DNA of 64,000 nucleotides from Candidatus Gastranaerophilales bacterium (GTDB taxonomy: Bacteria > Cyanobacteriota > Vampirovibrionia > Gastranaerophilales > Gastranaerophilaceae): the NCBI GenBank assembly GCA_944323395.1, contig CALUSI010000007.1:1-64000 (forward strand), read 5' to 3'. The notes under the pieces were generated by a model. The model had not been told where the DNA came from. It did not search any database and worked only from the letters and a program-made list of their open reading frames with translations. Numbering within the stretch: position 1 is the first letter of the stretch; each line of letters begins with the position of its first letter. Made by a program: the position numbers and the translations under genes. Below are positions 17,241-26,229 of the stretch, in pieces.

Positions 17241-18257
17241 ATGTTAAAAAAAGCAATGATAATGGCAGCAGGTGTAGGTTCAAGGCTAGAACCTCTATCG
17301 AGCGTTGTTCCAAAACCATTAGTACCTTTGGCAAATACGCCGACAATGGACATTTTAGTAGAACACCTTAAATCATTTGGAATAAAAGATGTTATAGCAA
17401 ACACATACTATAAAGCAGAATATATACAACAACATTATTTGGAAAATAATTTCGGAATAAATTTTCAATTCATAAAAGAGACAGAACTTTCAGGTACGGC
17501 AGGTGGTGTAAAAAAATGCCAATTTTTCTTTAATGAAGGAGAAGATTTTATTGTAATGTCCGGCGACGGTTTAACAGACGTTGATATTGAAAAAGCATAT
17601 TTTTCACATAAAGAATCAAACTCTATTGCAACAATAATAACAAAAGAAGTGGAACACAAAGATGTTTCAAAATACGGAATTATTGTTACAGATAAAAACG
17701 GGCATGTAGAAAGTTTTCAAGAAAAACCATCTATTAATGAAGCAAAGTCAAATTTAGCAAATACTGGAATATATATATTTAGCTATGCCATTTTTAGTTT
17801 TATACCACAAAATAAATTCTATGATTTTGCAAAAAACGTTTTTCCTGCAATTTTAAGCTCAGGCATAAAAATAAATACATATACCCACGCAGGATACTGG
17901 TCAGATATAGGTTCACTTGAACAATACAAAGAGTCTAATCGAGATATAGTAAATAGAAAAATTTCATCTTTTTATCCGCAAATTATCGAAAGTATAAACG
18001 GAAAATATGTTTGCGGAACAGACACAAAAATAGGAGAAAACACAAGTTTCCACGGAGAAAATATAGTAGGAAAAAATTGTACAATAGGTAAAAACTGTAA
18101 AATAATTAATTCTATATTATGGGATAACATTCTAATTAAAAACAACATTACAATTGAAAATTCAATAATTTTACCAAACACAACACTAAATGAATCAATA
18201 CAAGACAAAATACTATCAAGCAATGATGCCGTAAATAGTGCCAAAATATCAGTTTAG
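17241..18257 (+). CDS. Sugar-phosphate nucleotidyltransferase (NDP-sugar pyrophosphorylase)
   Basis: 338 residues. The N-terminal nucleotidyltransferase domain has the signature MIMAAGVGSRLEPLSSVVPK followed by PLVPLANTP, and a Mg2+-binding aspartate in MSGDGLTDVD. The C-terminal ~90 residues form hexapeptide (left-handed beta-helix) turns such as IGENTSF, IVGKNCTI and IGKNCKI. This layout matches mannose-1-phosphate guanylyltransferase-like or glucose-1-phosphate transferases; the exact sugar is not certain. It follows ffh by 21 bases and precedes the DAHP synthase by 12, so the four genes from ffh to the helicase may form one operon. Confidence 0.87.
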   Translation: MLKKAMIMAAGVGSRLEPLSSVVPKPLVPLANTPTMDILVEHLKSFGIKDVIANTYYKAEYIQQHYLENNFGINFQFIKETELSGTAGGVKKCQFFFNEGEDFIVMSGDGLTDVDIEKAYFSHKESNSIATIITKEVEHKDVSKYGIIVTDKNGHVESFQEKPSINEAKSNLANTGIYIFSYAIFSFIPQNKFYDFAKNVFPAILSSGIKINTYTHAGYWSDIGSLEQYKESNRDIVNRKISSFYPQIIESINGKYVCGTDTKIGENTSFHGENIVGKNCTIGKNCKIINSILWDNILIKNNITIENSIILPNTTLNESIQDKILSSNDAVNSAKISV

Positions 18258-18269
18258 GAGAGAGAAAAA

Positions 18270-19316
18270 ATGATTATAATAATGGAACCATCAGCAACAA
18301 AAGAACAAATTCAAACAGTTGTAAATGCATTACATAATAAAGGATTTAAGACAGTACTAAACCACGGCGACGTAATGACAGTTATTGCTGCAATAGGCGA
18401 TAAAAGACTAATAGATCCACATGCTTTTCAATCATATGAAGGTGTTAGAAGTGTAAAATTAATTCAAGAGCCATATAAATTGGCATCAAGAGAAGGGAAA
18501 CAAGAAGATACCGTAATAGAATTTTCAAACGGAGTAAGAATAGGCGGATTAGAAAAACCTGTATTAATGGTTGGTCCTTGCAGCGTAGAAAAAGATTTAG
18601 ACGGACTATTAAGAGTAGCCGATGCCGCAAAAGAAATGGGATGTCACTTTTTAAGAGGCGGAGCATTTAAACCAAGAACATCACCATACGATTTTCAAGG
18701 CTTGGAAGAAAAAGCACTGGAATATTTAGCAATAGCAAGAGAAAGAACAGGCTTACTTGTAGTTACAGAATTAATGGATACAATGGATATTGATTTAGTG
18801 TGTCAATACGCAGATGTTATCCAAATCGGTGCAAGAAATATGCAAAACTTTAAGCTTTTAAAAGCAGTAGGAAAATGCGATAAACCTGTTATTTTAAAAA
18901 GAGGTGCAGCTGCAACTATAAGAGAATTTTTACTTGCAGCAGAACATATAATGTACAACGGAAACGACAAAGTTATTTTATGTGAAAGAGGAATATTAGG
19001 CGTAGACAAGAATGCTACAAGAAATACTCTTGATATAGCAGCAATTCCTGTTATAAAGAAATATTCACATTTACCTGTTATAGTAGACCCAAGTCACGGA
19101 ACAGGAAGAAGATATTTAATAGAACCAATGGCAAAAGCAGGATTGATAGTAGGTGCACATGGTGTTATGATGGAAGTACATCATGATCCTGAAAATGCAT
19201 CTTCAGATGGAGCTCAAAGTTTAAGTATTCCTATGTTTAAAGAAGTAGCAAAAAGATTAAATAAACTAATCGGAAGAATAGACTACGATAATAAGCATCT
19301 CACAGAGAAGGTATAA
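18270..19316 (+). CDS. aroF: 3-deoxy-7-phosphoheptulonate (DAHP) synthase, AroF/AroA(Ib) type
   Basis: 348 residues. DAHP synthase condenses phosphoenolpyruvate and erythrose 4-phosphate at the entry of the shikimate pathway. The first ~70 residues are the ferredoxin-like regulatory domain of the Thermotoga/Bacillus type. The catalytic barrel has VLMVGPCSVE, FLRGGAFKPRTSPYDFQG and VDPSHGTGRR with the metal ligands. A GGAGAG ribosome binding site precedes the ATG. Together with pheA (56472) it shows capacity for aromatic amino acid synthesis. Confidence 0.95.
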   Translation: MIIIMEPSATKEQIQTVVNALHNKGFKTVLNHGDVMTVIAAIGDKRLIDPHAFQSYEGVRSVKLIQEPYKLASREGKQEDTVIEFSNGVRIGGLEKPVLMVGPCSVEKDLDGLLRVADAAKEMGCHFLRGGAFKPRTSPYDFQGLEEKALEYLAIARERTGLLVVTELMDTMDIDLVCQYADVIQIGARNMQNFKLLKAVGKCDKPVILKRGAAATIREFLLAAEHIMYNGNDKVILCERGILGVDKNATRNTLDIAAIPVIKKYSHLPVIVDPSHGTGRRYLIEPMAKAGLIVGAHGVMMEVHHDPENASSDGAQSLSIPMFKEVAKRLNKLIGRIDYDNKHLTEKV

Positions 19317-19319
19317 ATA

Positions 19320-21614
19320 TTGTATAAATTTGATTTTGAACTGGATGATTTTCAAAAAGAAGCAGTAAAATGTATAGACGAATCAAAAAGTGTTGTAGTC
19401 TGCGCACCAACCGGAGCAGGGAAGACTTGTATAGCAGAACATGCAATACATAAAGCACTTGAAGAAAATACAAGACTGTTTTATACAACACCATTAAAGG
19501 CTCTTTCAAATCAAAAATTTTATGATTTCGGAAGAAAATACGGTGAAGGAAATGTTGGTTTATTAACAGGAGATACATCAATAAACAGGGAAGCTCCCAT
19601 TGTCGTAATGACAACTGAAGTATTCCGAAATATGTTATATAATACGAACTTTGGCAAAGTTAAAGATAATCTCAAAGATGTAAAATATGTAGTTTTAGAT
19701 GAAGTTCATTATATGAACGATGAACAAAGAGGAACAGTATGGGAAGAAAGCATAATATATTGTCCTCCAAGCGTTCAAATAATAGCCCTAAGTGCAACAG
19801 TTGCAAATTCAAAACAATTATGTGATTGGATTAATACGGTTCACTCGGGAACAGAACACGTATATACGGATTTCAGACCTGTACCCTTAAGGTATTATTA
19901 TTTTGACTCATCAAAACCAACCGAAATTTTACCATTATTAACGCCTGAAGGAAGATTAAATAAAAAAATAAAACCTGAAAAGAAAATGAGTTTTCACTCT
20001 CGTCAGGCAAAAAGACAAAATACGGTAAAAGATGTTATAAATGTTTTACATAAAAAAGAAATGCTTCCTGCTATATTTTTTACATTTTCACGTAAAAAAT
20101 GTGACGAGAATATGGAAAAATGTTCAAACTTGAATTTAATAACAAATGAAGAAGCAAAAATTATACGAGATGAGATTAATGAATTTTTAAAAGATCATAC
20201 ATATTTAGAAAACAACAAAAACTTAGAGTACTTATATAATGGAATTGCTTCACATCACGCAGGCTTATTACCGGCATGGAAATTACTTGTAGAAAGACTG
20301 TTTCAAAAGGGATTAATAAAAGTAGTATTTGCTACAGAAACATTGGCAGCAGGAATAAACATGCCAGCCAGAACAACCGTAATATCAGCCATAAGTAAAA
20401 GAACAGATTCAGGTCACAGAATGTTGACAGCAAATGAATTTCTTCAAATGTCAGGAAGAGCCGGAAGACGAGGAATGGATAAAATCGGTTATGTAGTAAT
20501 AATGGGGACTCAGTTTCAATCACCAGATGAAGTAGCAGGTTTGGTAAAGAGTTCATCTAATCCATTAGAAAGCCGTTTTTCTCCAAGTTATTCAATGGTC
20601 TTAAACTTGCTTCAAAATTTAGAACTTGAACAAGCGAAAGAACTAATATTAAAGAGTTTTGGTTATTTTTCATCAAATGACAGATTAAAACCGATTATAA
20701 TGCAACAATTAAGCTGTGAACAAACACTGGCGAAACTAAAAAACGAAAAATGTCCATTTGGTCTGACAAATGAAGAATTCATTGAGTTCAATAAACTAAA
20801 AGAGAAATACATAGTCTATAGAAAACTAACAAGAACTCTTCAAAAGCAAGCCAAGCAAAAAGGACAAAAAGATGCACCTGAAGTTCTGGAATATTTGAAC
20901 AGAACCAGAGAAATGCGAGAAAAGCTGGAAAAATATAGATGTGAACTTTGCAAAGGTTACAAAAAACACGTAAGAAATTTAGAGATTATTAACAGGTTTG
21001 AAAAGAAACTAAAAGATATAAACAAAAATGTTGCAAACCAAAAAGATATATATTGGAACAAATTTCTTGCACATAAGGATATTCTTGAAAAAATGGGCTA
21101 TTTGGAAAACGGCTATCCGACAGATGCAGGAATAACTTGTTCAATGATAAGAGCAGAGAATGAATTATACATATCAGAAATAATTTTAAAAGGAGTTCTT
21201 GAAGGCCTAGAACCATACGAACTTGCATCAGTAATATGTGCACTTGTAACAGAAGATTTGAGAAGTGACGTATATCCAAATCAACCAATCAGCAAAAATA
21301 CAAGAAAAGCACTAAACAGAATAAAAGAGATAAGAAGAAAAATAGCAGTTTTACAGCGTGATTACGAAATCACAACAGAGATGTACTTAAATTCATATTA
21401 TTGCCCGTTAGTAGAACAATGGGTACAAGATACACCTTGGGAAGACATAGCAAAACAAGTTGATTCTTCGGAAGGTGACATTGTAAGAATATTAAAAAGA
21501 GTAGTTGATGTTTTAAGACAACTTACAATTCTGCCAAATATTTCCGAAGAAGTCAAAAACAATGCTAAAACAGCTATTCAATGTATATTAAAAGAACCTG
21601 TAGATGCAGATTAA
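19320..21614 (+). CDS. Ski2/Mtr4-like DEAD/DEAH RNA helicase with DSHCT-type C-terminus
   Basis: 764 residues. Helicase motifs: I, APTGAGKT (about 31-38); II, DEVH; III, LSATVAN; a later segment ASHHAGLLPAW, ATETLAAGINMPA and QMSGRAGRRGMDK. The C-terminal ~250 residues resemble the DSHCT domain of Ski2/Mtr4 helicases, which thread RNA into degradation machines; cyanobacteria and plastids encode related proteins. The reading frame begins with TTG at 19320, three bases after the aroF stop, supported by AGAAGG upstream and by the N-terminus continuing directly into the Q-motif region (FELDDFQKEAV). It probably unwinds RNA during decay or rRNA processing. Confidence 0.88.
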   Translation: MYKFDFELDDFQKEAVKCIDESKSVVVCAPTGAGKTCIAEHAIHKALEENTRLFYTTPLKALSNQKFYDFGRKYGEGNVGLLTGDTSINREAPIVVMTTEVFRNMLYNTNFGKVKDNLKDVKYVVLDEVHYMNDEQRGTVWEESIIYCPPSVQIIALSATVANSKQLCDWINTVHSGTEHVYTDFRPVPLRYYYFDSSKPTEILPLLTPEGRLNKKIKPEKKMSFHSRQAKRQNTVKDVINVLHKKEMLPAIFFTFSRKKCDENMEKCSNLNLITNEEAKIIRDEINEFLKDHTYLENNKNLEYLYNGIASHHAGLLPAWKLLVERLFQKGLIKVVFATETLAAGINMPARTTVISAISKRTDSGHRMLTANEFLQMSGRAGRRGMDKIGYVVIMGTQFQSPDEVAGLVKSSSNPLESRFSPSYSMVLNLLQNLELEQAKELILKSFGYFSSNDRLKPIIMQQLSCEQTLAKLKNEKCPFGLTNEEFIEFNKLKEKYIVYRKLTRTLQKQAKQKGQKDAPEVLEYLNRTREMREKLEKYRCELCKGYKKHVRNLEIINRFEKKLKDINKNVANQKDIYWNKFLAHKDILEKMGYLENGYPTDAGITCSMIRAENELYISEIILKGVLEGLEPYELASVICALVTEDLRSDVYPNQPISKNTRKALNRIKEIRRKIAVLQRDYEITTEMYLNSYYCPLVEQWVQDTPWEDIAKQVDSSEGDIVRILKRVVDVLRQLTILPNISEEVKNNAKTAIQCILKEPVDAD

Positions 21615-21616
21615 AA

Positions 21617-22039
21617 TTAACCGTAGATAGCTTTTATACCTTGCAGATTATAAATAAGGCTATCTAATGCTTCTTTATTACCTTTTTTTATTTCAATAAA
21701 TTTGAGCACCATTTCTCTACTTGCATCTGCATCAAGAATATCAATAAGTCCGTTTAATTCTTCATTAGTAAGTTTCAAACGTTCCTGAAGCTGAGCGATA
21801 TAAGCAATATCCTTCTCAGCTTTTTTAGTAATAAACATATTACCTCTACCGGATAGAAGCCAATTAATATTCACACAGAATTTATCAATCAGAGCATTTA
21901 AAAATTTAGGCCCAGGCTGAGCTTCGTCACGTTCATAGCTTCCAATTGTTCTGACAGGAATAGACAATTCATTTGCCATTTCTAAAGAAGTGAGGTGCAA
22001 TATTGTTTTAAGTTCTTTAATTCGTTTTCCAATAGTCAT
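21617..22039 (-). CDS. XRE-family helix-turn-helix regulator
   Basis: 140 residues. The first ~65 residues are a Cro/CI-type HTH (IGKRIKELKTILHLTSLEMA, then VRTIGSYERDEAQPG) ending in the typical INWLLSGRG. The C-terminal half is helical and of unknown role. It is convergent with the helicase (two bases between stops) and divergent from two small unknown genes. A perfect 14-bp palindrome sits 56 bases upstream of its start, a likely autoregulatory site. Confidence 0.88.
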   Translation of the reverse strand: MTIGKRIKELKTILHLTSLEMANELSIPVRTIGSYERDEAQPGPKFLNALIDKFCVNINWLLSGRGNMFITKKAEKDIAYIAQLQERLKLTNEELNGLIDILDADASREMVLKFIEIKKGNKEALDSLIYNLQGIKAIYG

Positions 22040-22094
22040 ACTTTTACCATTTAAACTTTTGTTACATTATCACGAAGAAAATCTTGCATTATTT

Positions 22095-22108
22095 TACATT
22101 ATAATGTA
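22095..22108. promoter_or_regulatory. Perfect 14-bp palindrome, candidate operator
   Basis: TACATTATAATGTA is a perfect dyad in the divergent region between the XRE regulator and the next gene. It embeds TATAAT on both strands, so a repressor bound here would cover the -10 region. Partial copies (TTACATTAT near 22062, TATTACATG near 22197) are nearby. Confidence 0.4.
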
Positions 22109-22246
22109 CTATAATACTATAAATTATAAAATAACGTAATTTCCAACTAAAACTATTATACTACAGAATACATTTTTTTGCACTATTTTTTTAGTATATT
22201 ACATGTTTAGGAAGTTACAAAACTAGGAATAAGGAGTGGGAATTTT

Positions 22247-22555
22247 ATGAAAAAGAGACACTTGCGTCTTGTTGTTTCACATTGTGAAAAAACAAGCGAA
22301 AATTCATTAATAACAAGCAATTTGAGAAAATTAAAAGACTTCTGGGAAGGTGCATTTTTATCAAAAAATGAAAAAATTTATATTATAAAAGATATCTTAA
22401 TAAAAATATACAGAGACTATGAACAAACTACAGGTTTTGTGGATATACCTTATTTTGTAAGAGCAGAATCACGTATGTCTCAAATAATAAAAGAGAGGAA
22501 AGTTAATTATTATTACAATAAATTGAAAAAATTCCAAAGCAACAATTTTCAATAG
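22247..22555 (+). CDS. Hypothetical protein upstream of smpB
   Basis: 102 residues, basic, not recognised. An AAGGAGTGGG ribosome binding site precedes the ATG closely. The N-terminus KKRHLRLVVSHCEKTSENS is followed by helical segments. It is 10 bases from the next gene, which is 7 bases from smpB, so the three are likely co-transcribed. It is divergent from the XRE regulator, which could control it. Confidence 0.6.
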   Translation: MKKRHLRLVVSHCEKTSENSLITSNLRKLKDFWEGAFLSKNEKIYIIKDILIKIYRDYEQTTGFVDIPYFVRAESRMSQIIKERKVNYYYNKLKKFQSNNFQ

Positions 22556-22565
22556 TAAGGTTATT

Positions 22566-22895
22566 ATGGCTGAATCTTTCAACAAAATTAAACTAAAAAA
22601 ACTTTATGAAAACGACCACTTCAAAGAAATATTTATTTTATCAGGATTTAAAATAACATTTGATAGATGCGGAAACAAAGCTTCTTTAATAAAGATTTTT
22701 AATAATAAATCAGTAAGCATCTATATAAAAGCAATTATTTGGAATATAAATAATCCATTAAAATATGAAACAGTTACAAGCAAATTAACTTTATCTTCAA
22801 AAGAAATAGAAACTATTTCTCCAATAAAAATAAGAAAAGAACTTGTTAATAATATATATAAACAAGTTATTAAAAATAAAATTATGATGATATAA
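22566..22895 (+). CDS. Hypothetical protein upstream of smpB
   Basis: 109 residues, Lys/Asn/Ile-rich and basic, not recognised. It lies tightly between another small unknown gene and smpB. An AAGG site sits about 5 bases before the ATG. No signal peptide or membrane helix is visible. The stop codon falls inside a TATAAT sequence (22891-22896) that could also be a -10 for smpB. Confidence 0.55.
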   Translation: MAESFNKIKLKKLYENDHFKEIFILSGFKITFDRCGNKASLIKIFNNKSVSIYIKAIIWNINNPLKYETVTSKLTLSSKEIETISPIKIRKELVNNIYKQVIKNKIMMI

Positions 22896-22902
22896 TCAAC
22901 TT

Positions 22903-23358
22903 ATGGGTAAAAAAGTCATTTCAACAAACAGAAAAGCATATCATGAGTATCATATCTTTGATAAATATAATGCAGGTATGGTTCTAACAGGAACGGAAAT
23001 TAAATCTATTCGCAAAGGTGCAATTAACTTAAAAGACAGCTTTGTAAGAATAGATGATTGTGAAGTATTTTTGTACAATTGCCATATTAGTCCATATGAA
23101 CAAGGCAACAGATACAATCACGAAGAAAAAAGAACAAGAAAGCTTTTACTTAACAAAAAAGAAATAGAAAAATTAATAGGGAAAATAAAAAAAGACGGAT
23201 ATGCAATAGTTCCGTTAGAAGTTTATCTTGAAAACGGTTGGGCAAAAATAGAAATTGCATTAGCTAAAGGTAAAAAATTATACGATAAACGTGATGATTT
23301 GGCGAAAAAGGCCCAAAACAGAGATATTGATAGAGCAATGAAATCTAAAAATTTCTAA
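22903..23358 (+). CDS. smpB: SsrA (tmRNA)-binding protein SmpB
   Basis: 151 residues. SmpB binds tmRNA and delivers it to stalled ribosomes for trans-translation. The family sequence is clear: the N-terminal STNRKAYHEYHI, GTEIKSIRKGAINLKDSFVR, and the basic tail GKKLYDKRDDLAKKAQNRDI. No Shine-Dalgarno sequence is seen; TATAAT ends 6 bases before the ATG, so a leaderless transcript is possible in addition to read-through from upstream. The tmRNA gene itself was not found. It is convergent with dnaX, 7 bases apart. Confidence 0.97.
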   Translation: MGKKVISTNRKAYHEYHIFDKYNAGMVLTGTEIKSIRKGAINLKDSFVRIDDCEVFLYNCHISPYEQGNRYNHEEKRTRKLLLNKKEIEKLIGKIKKDGYAIVPLEVYLENGWAKIEIALAKGKKLYDKRDDLAKKAQNRDIDRAMKSKNF

Positions 23359-23365
23359 GTTTTAT

Positions 23366-25189
23366 TTAGTTAATATATTTACCATCAAAAAGTTCTTTTA
23401 CCATAGCAGCTTGGCTAGAAGAATCAATATCAGAAGCCGTTAACTTTTTTCCTTCAGGATTATCCTTTTTTGATTCAATAAAAGCCTGATATTCTTCCTC
23501 TTCCTGTTTTTGAATATTTTGTTCTTCAATTTGTTTTTGCGCAGGAGTTGGAGGCGGGGTAACTTTTTTAGATAAATCAATATTATCACTGGTTATAATT
23601 TCTATATCAGGATTTGCAACATTCAAATATTTTGAAACCGCATCAACCAAAGCCTGATGTTTAGCCCCTTCTCTTGCTTGCTTAACAAACATTTCTTTTG
23701 AGAAGGCAACAACAACCTTATTTTGACTAATTTCAACAGGTCGAGCAAGGTTAGAATAAAATGCTCGATTTGGAGGACTATCAATACTCTGTAGAATTGA
23801 TACCCATAATGAATGCATATCATTTGCAGCTGAATTCATAGAAGCATTATTAGCTGTATTTTCTTTTTTTTGACTTTGACCTGAGCCAAAATTTACATTT
23901 TCTTCATTATTTTCAATTTTAGTTTCTTCAACTTTTCTTGGAACAACAATGTTTGGCGCTTCTTTTACAACAGGCTTTGAAACTGCAATTTTTTGCGGAG
24001 CAACAGAAACACTAACACTTCCCGAAGATATTTGTTGTTCTAACTGTTCAATTCTTTTTAGCAAATTCTCTGCAGAAGGCAGATTTTTATAATTAGTCAA
24101 ATCAATTATACAAAGTTCTAACCACAAATATTTATTCGTAGTATCTTTGATTTGTGTTGCATAATAAGATAACCTGTCTATAATTTGTATAATTTCTGAA
24201 ACAGATATTTTTTCCGCTTGTTGTTTTGTTTTTTCATAAGTCATTTCAGAAATATGAGTTAATGAGAAAACAAGTTCTTTATCAGAACAATTTTTAACAA
24301 TCATCAAATCTCTAAAATACTGAATCAAATTCATTACAATTTGAACCGGTTCATTTCCTTTTGCGTAAATATTATCAATTAAAGGAACTGATTTTGAACA
24401 ATCTGCTTCGATTATACATTGTGTAACTTCAAACAGAGTATCATAAGAAATTTTACCTAAAATTTCGTTTATATCATTTGTATCAATCTGCTTATTAACA
24501 CCTAATACGCTAATTTGATCCAAAAGTGCAAGTGCATCTCTCATACCGCCTTGAGAATTTTTAGCGATAGAATACAATGCATCTTTTGTAATATTAATAT
24601 TTTCTTGTTGGGAAATATATTCAAGCCTTTTAACAATATCATCATTTGTAATACGTCTAAAATCAAACCTTTGACATCTTGAAATGATTGTATCCAAAAC
24701 TTTATGCGGTTCTGTTGTAGCCAGAATAAAAATAACATTTTCAGGCGGTTCTTCAAGAGTTTTCAATAAAGCATTAAATGCATGATTTGAAAGCATATGA
24801 ACTTCGTCTATAACATATATTTTATATCTGCCGTTAACAGGAACATATTGTATTTTTTCTAAAATTGCCTGAGTATCCTCTACGCTTCTATTACTCGCGG
24901 CATCTATTTCTATAACGTCAACCGGGATAGAATTCATAATATCCAAGCAAGCAGGACATTTTCCGCAAGGAGTAAGCGTAGGACCTTCTTTACAGTTTAA
25001 AGATTTTGCAAGTATTCTTGCAGAAGAAGTTTTACCGGTACCTCTTGGTCCGCAAAGCAAATACGCATGTGCAATTCTGTTCAGCTCTATAGCATTACTT
25101 AAAGCATGCACTATATTTTCCTGACCTATCAAGTCATGAAAGGTTTGAGGTCTGTATTTACGATATAAAGGAATATATTTTGTATCCAA
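23366..25189 (-). CDS. dnaX: DNA polymerase III subunits tau/gamma
   Basis: 607 residues. DnaX is the clamp-loader ATPase and organises the replisome. The P-loop GPRGTGKTSSA is near residue 47, a zinc module has CxxxxxxxxC..C..C (CKEGPTLTPCGKCPAC), the DEVH box is near 127 and the SRC motif near 168. A low-complexity linker (about 390-460) separates the clamp-loader part from the C-terminal tau-like domain. Within the linker an A8 run at codons 440-442 could drive frameshifting to a shorter gamma form. The ATG is followed by the family start TKYIPLYRKYRPQTF. Confidence 0.96.
   Translation of the reverse strand: MDTKYIPLYRKYRPQTFHDLIGQENIVHALSNAIELNRIAHAYLLCGPRGTGKTSSARILAKSLNCKEGPTLTPCGKCPACLDIMNSIPVDVIEIDAASNRSVEDTQAILEKIQYVPVNGRYKIYVIDEVHMLSNHAFNALLKTLEEPPENVIFILATTEPHKVLDTIISRCQRFDFRRITNDDIVKRLEYISQQENINITKDALYSIAKNSQGGMRDALALLDQISVLGVNKQIDTNDINEILGKISYDTLFEVTQCIIEADCSKSVPLIDNIYAKGNEPVQIVMNLIQYFRDLMIVKNCSDKELVFSLTHISEMTYEKTKQQAEKISVSEIIQIIDRLSYYATQIKDTTNKYLWLELCIIDLTNYKNLPSAENLLKRIEQLEQQISSGSVSVSVAPQKIAVSKPVVKEAPNIVVPRKVEETKIENNEENVNFGSGQSQKKENTANNASMNSAANDMHSLWVSILQSIDSPPNRAFYSNLARPVEISQNKVVVAFSKEMFVKQAREGAKHQALVDAVSKYLNVANPDIEIITSDNIDLSKKVTPPPTPAQKQIEEQNIQKQEEEEYQAFIESKKDNPEGKKLTASDIDSSSQAAMVKELFDGKYIN
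23861..23872 (-). promoter_or_regulatory. Candidate programmed frameshift site in dnaX (A8 run)
   Basis: On the coding strand the frame reads CAA AAA AAA GAA, an A8 run close to the E. coli dnaX slippery heptamer A AAA AAG. A -1 slip reads AGA AAA TAC AGC and then TAA TAA, giving a ~446-residue product, close to E. coli gamma in proportion. A +1 slip also meets a stop (TGA) within ten codons. Transcriptional slippage as in Thermus is an alternative route. Confidence 0.5.
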
Positions 25190-25261
25190 TTGCTTGCTCC
25201 AATAATATTTGATAATATCTATATTATATATGAAGAAGGCTAAAAAGTGGACTAATTTAAT

Positions 25262-26173
25262 ATGAAAATCATTAAACCTAACAAATTAAAAAAAGGTAAT
25301 ACAATTGGAATATTAGCAATTTCAGGAAGAATTAAAGATTTTGAGAATATAGAAAAAGCCAAATCATTTTTTGAAGAGGAAGGCTATAAAGTCGTTATTT
25401 CTGAAACCTGTAAAAGTTCACACCGATATATGGCCGGTTTAAATGATGATGAATGTATTAATGAGCTTCACAAATTTTTTTCGGATAAAAATATTGATGT
25501 TATCTTATGTGCAAGAGGCGGTTATGGAACATTAAGATTGATTGACAAAATTGATTGGGAATTAATAAAAAATAATCCTAAAATTTTTGCAGGATATTCT
25601 GACATAACAACCCTTTTAAACTTGATATATAAAAAGACTGGGTTAATAACCTTTCACAGCGCAATGCCTAATGGTGATTTTTCAAAAGTGATTGATGATT
25701 ATACAAAAGCAGCGTTTTTCAATACTTTAGAAGGTAAAACAATATGTTATCACGCTTATAACAGCAGTATTTTTAAAGAAGGTGAAGCTGTTGGAAAACT
25801 TTGGGGCGGAAATTTATCAACTCTTTGTGCTCTATGCGGAACAAATTTTATACCAAATGAAGATTTAATATTATTCTTAGAAGATTTAAATGAACCGGTT
25901 TATAAAATTGATAAAATGCTGACGCAGCTATTTAACATTGATAAATTCAGAAAAAGCGTTAGAGGAATTGCAATTGGTGAATTTAAAGATATAGAAGATA
26001 AAAATCAACTTGATGAAGTTATTTTAGAACTCGCAAACAAATTAAATATTCCGATATGCGACGGATTTAAAATAACTCATAATAAAATAAAAGATACTCT
26101 TCCCATCGGCATAAAAGTATACTTTAATGCAAATGCAGGAATAATAAAAATTCTTGAAGAATATTGTAAATAA
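25262..26173 (+). CDS. ldcA: LD-carboxypeptidase (S66 family)
   Basis: 303 residues, normal for LdcA/MccF. LD-carboxypeptidases cut the D-Ala from tetrapeptide muropeptides during murein recycling; MccF relatives cleave microcin C-type compounds. The nucleophile is expected at Ser113 in FAGYSDIT, with Glu207 (FLEDLNEPVYKID) and His273 (ITHNK) completing the triad. CARGGYG (83-89) and GGNLSTLCALCGT are family motifs. It starts a plus-strand run with a D-lactate dehydrogenase and OppF, consistent with cell-wall peptide handling. Confidence 0.92.
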   Translation: MKIIKPNKLKKGNTIGILAISGRIKDFENIEKAKSFFEEEGYKVVISETCKSSHRYMAGLNDDECINELHKFFSDKNIDVILCARGGYGTLRLIDKIDWELIKNNPKIFAGYSDITTLLNLIYKKTGLITFHSAMPNGDFSKVIDDYTKAAFFNTLEGKTICYHAYNSSIFKEGEAVGKLWGGNLSTLCALCGTNFIPNEDLILFLEDLNEPVYKIDKMLTQLFNIDKFRKSVRGIAIGEFKDIEDKNQLDEVILELANKLNIPICDGFKITHNKIKDTLPIGIKVYFNANAGIIKILEEYCK

Positions 26174-26229
26174 AGAAACATAGGTATATATTAAAATAGA
26201 AATACAATTATTATGGAGATAATTATAAA

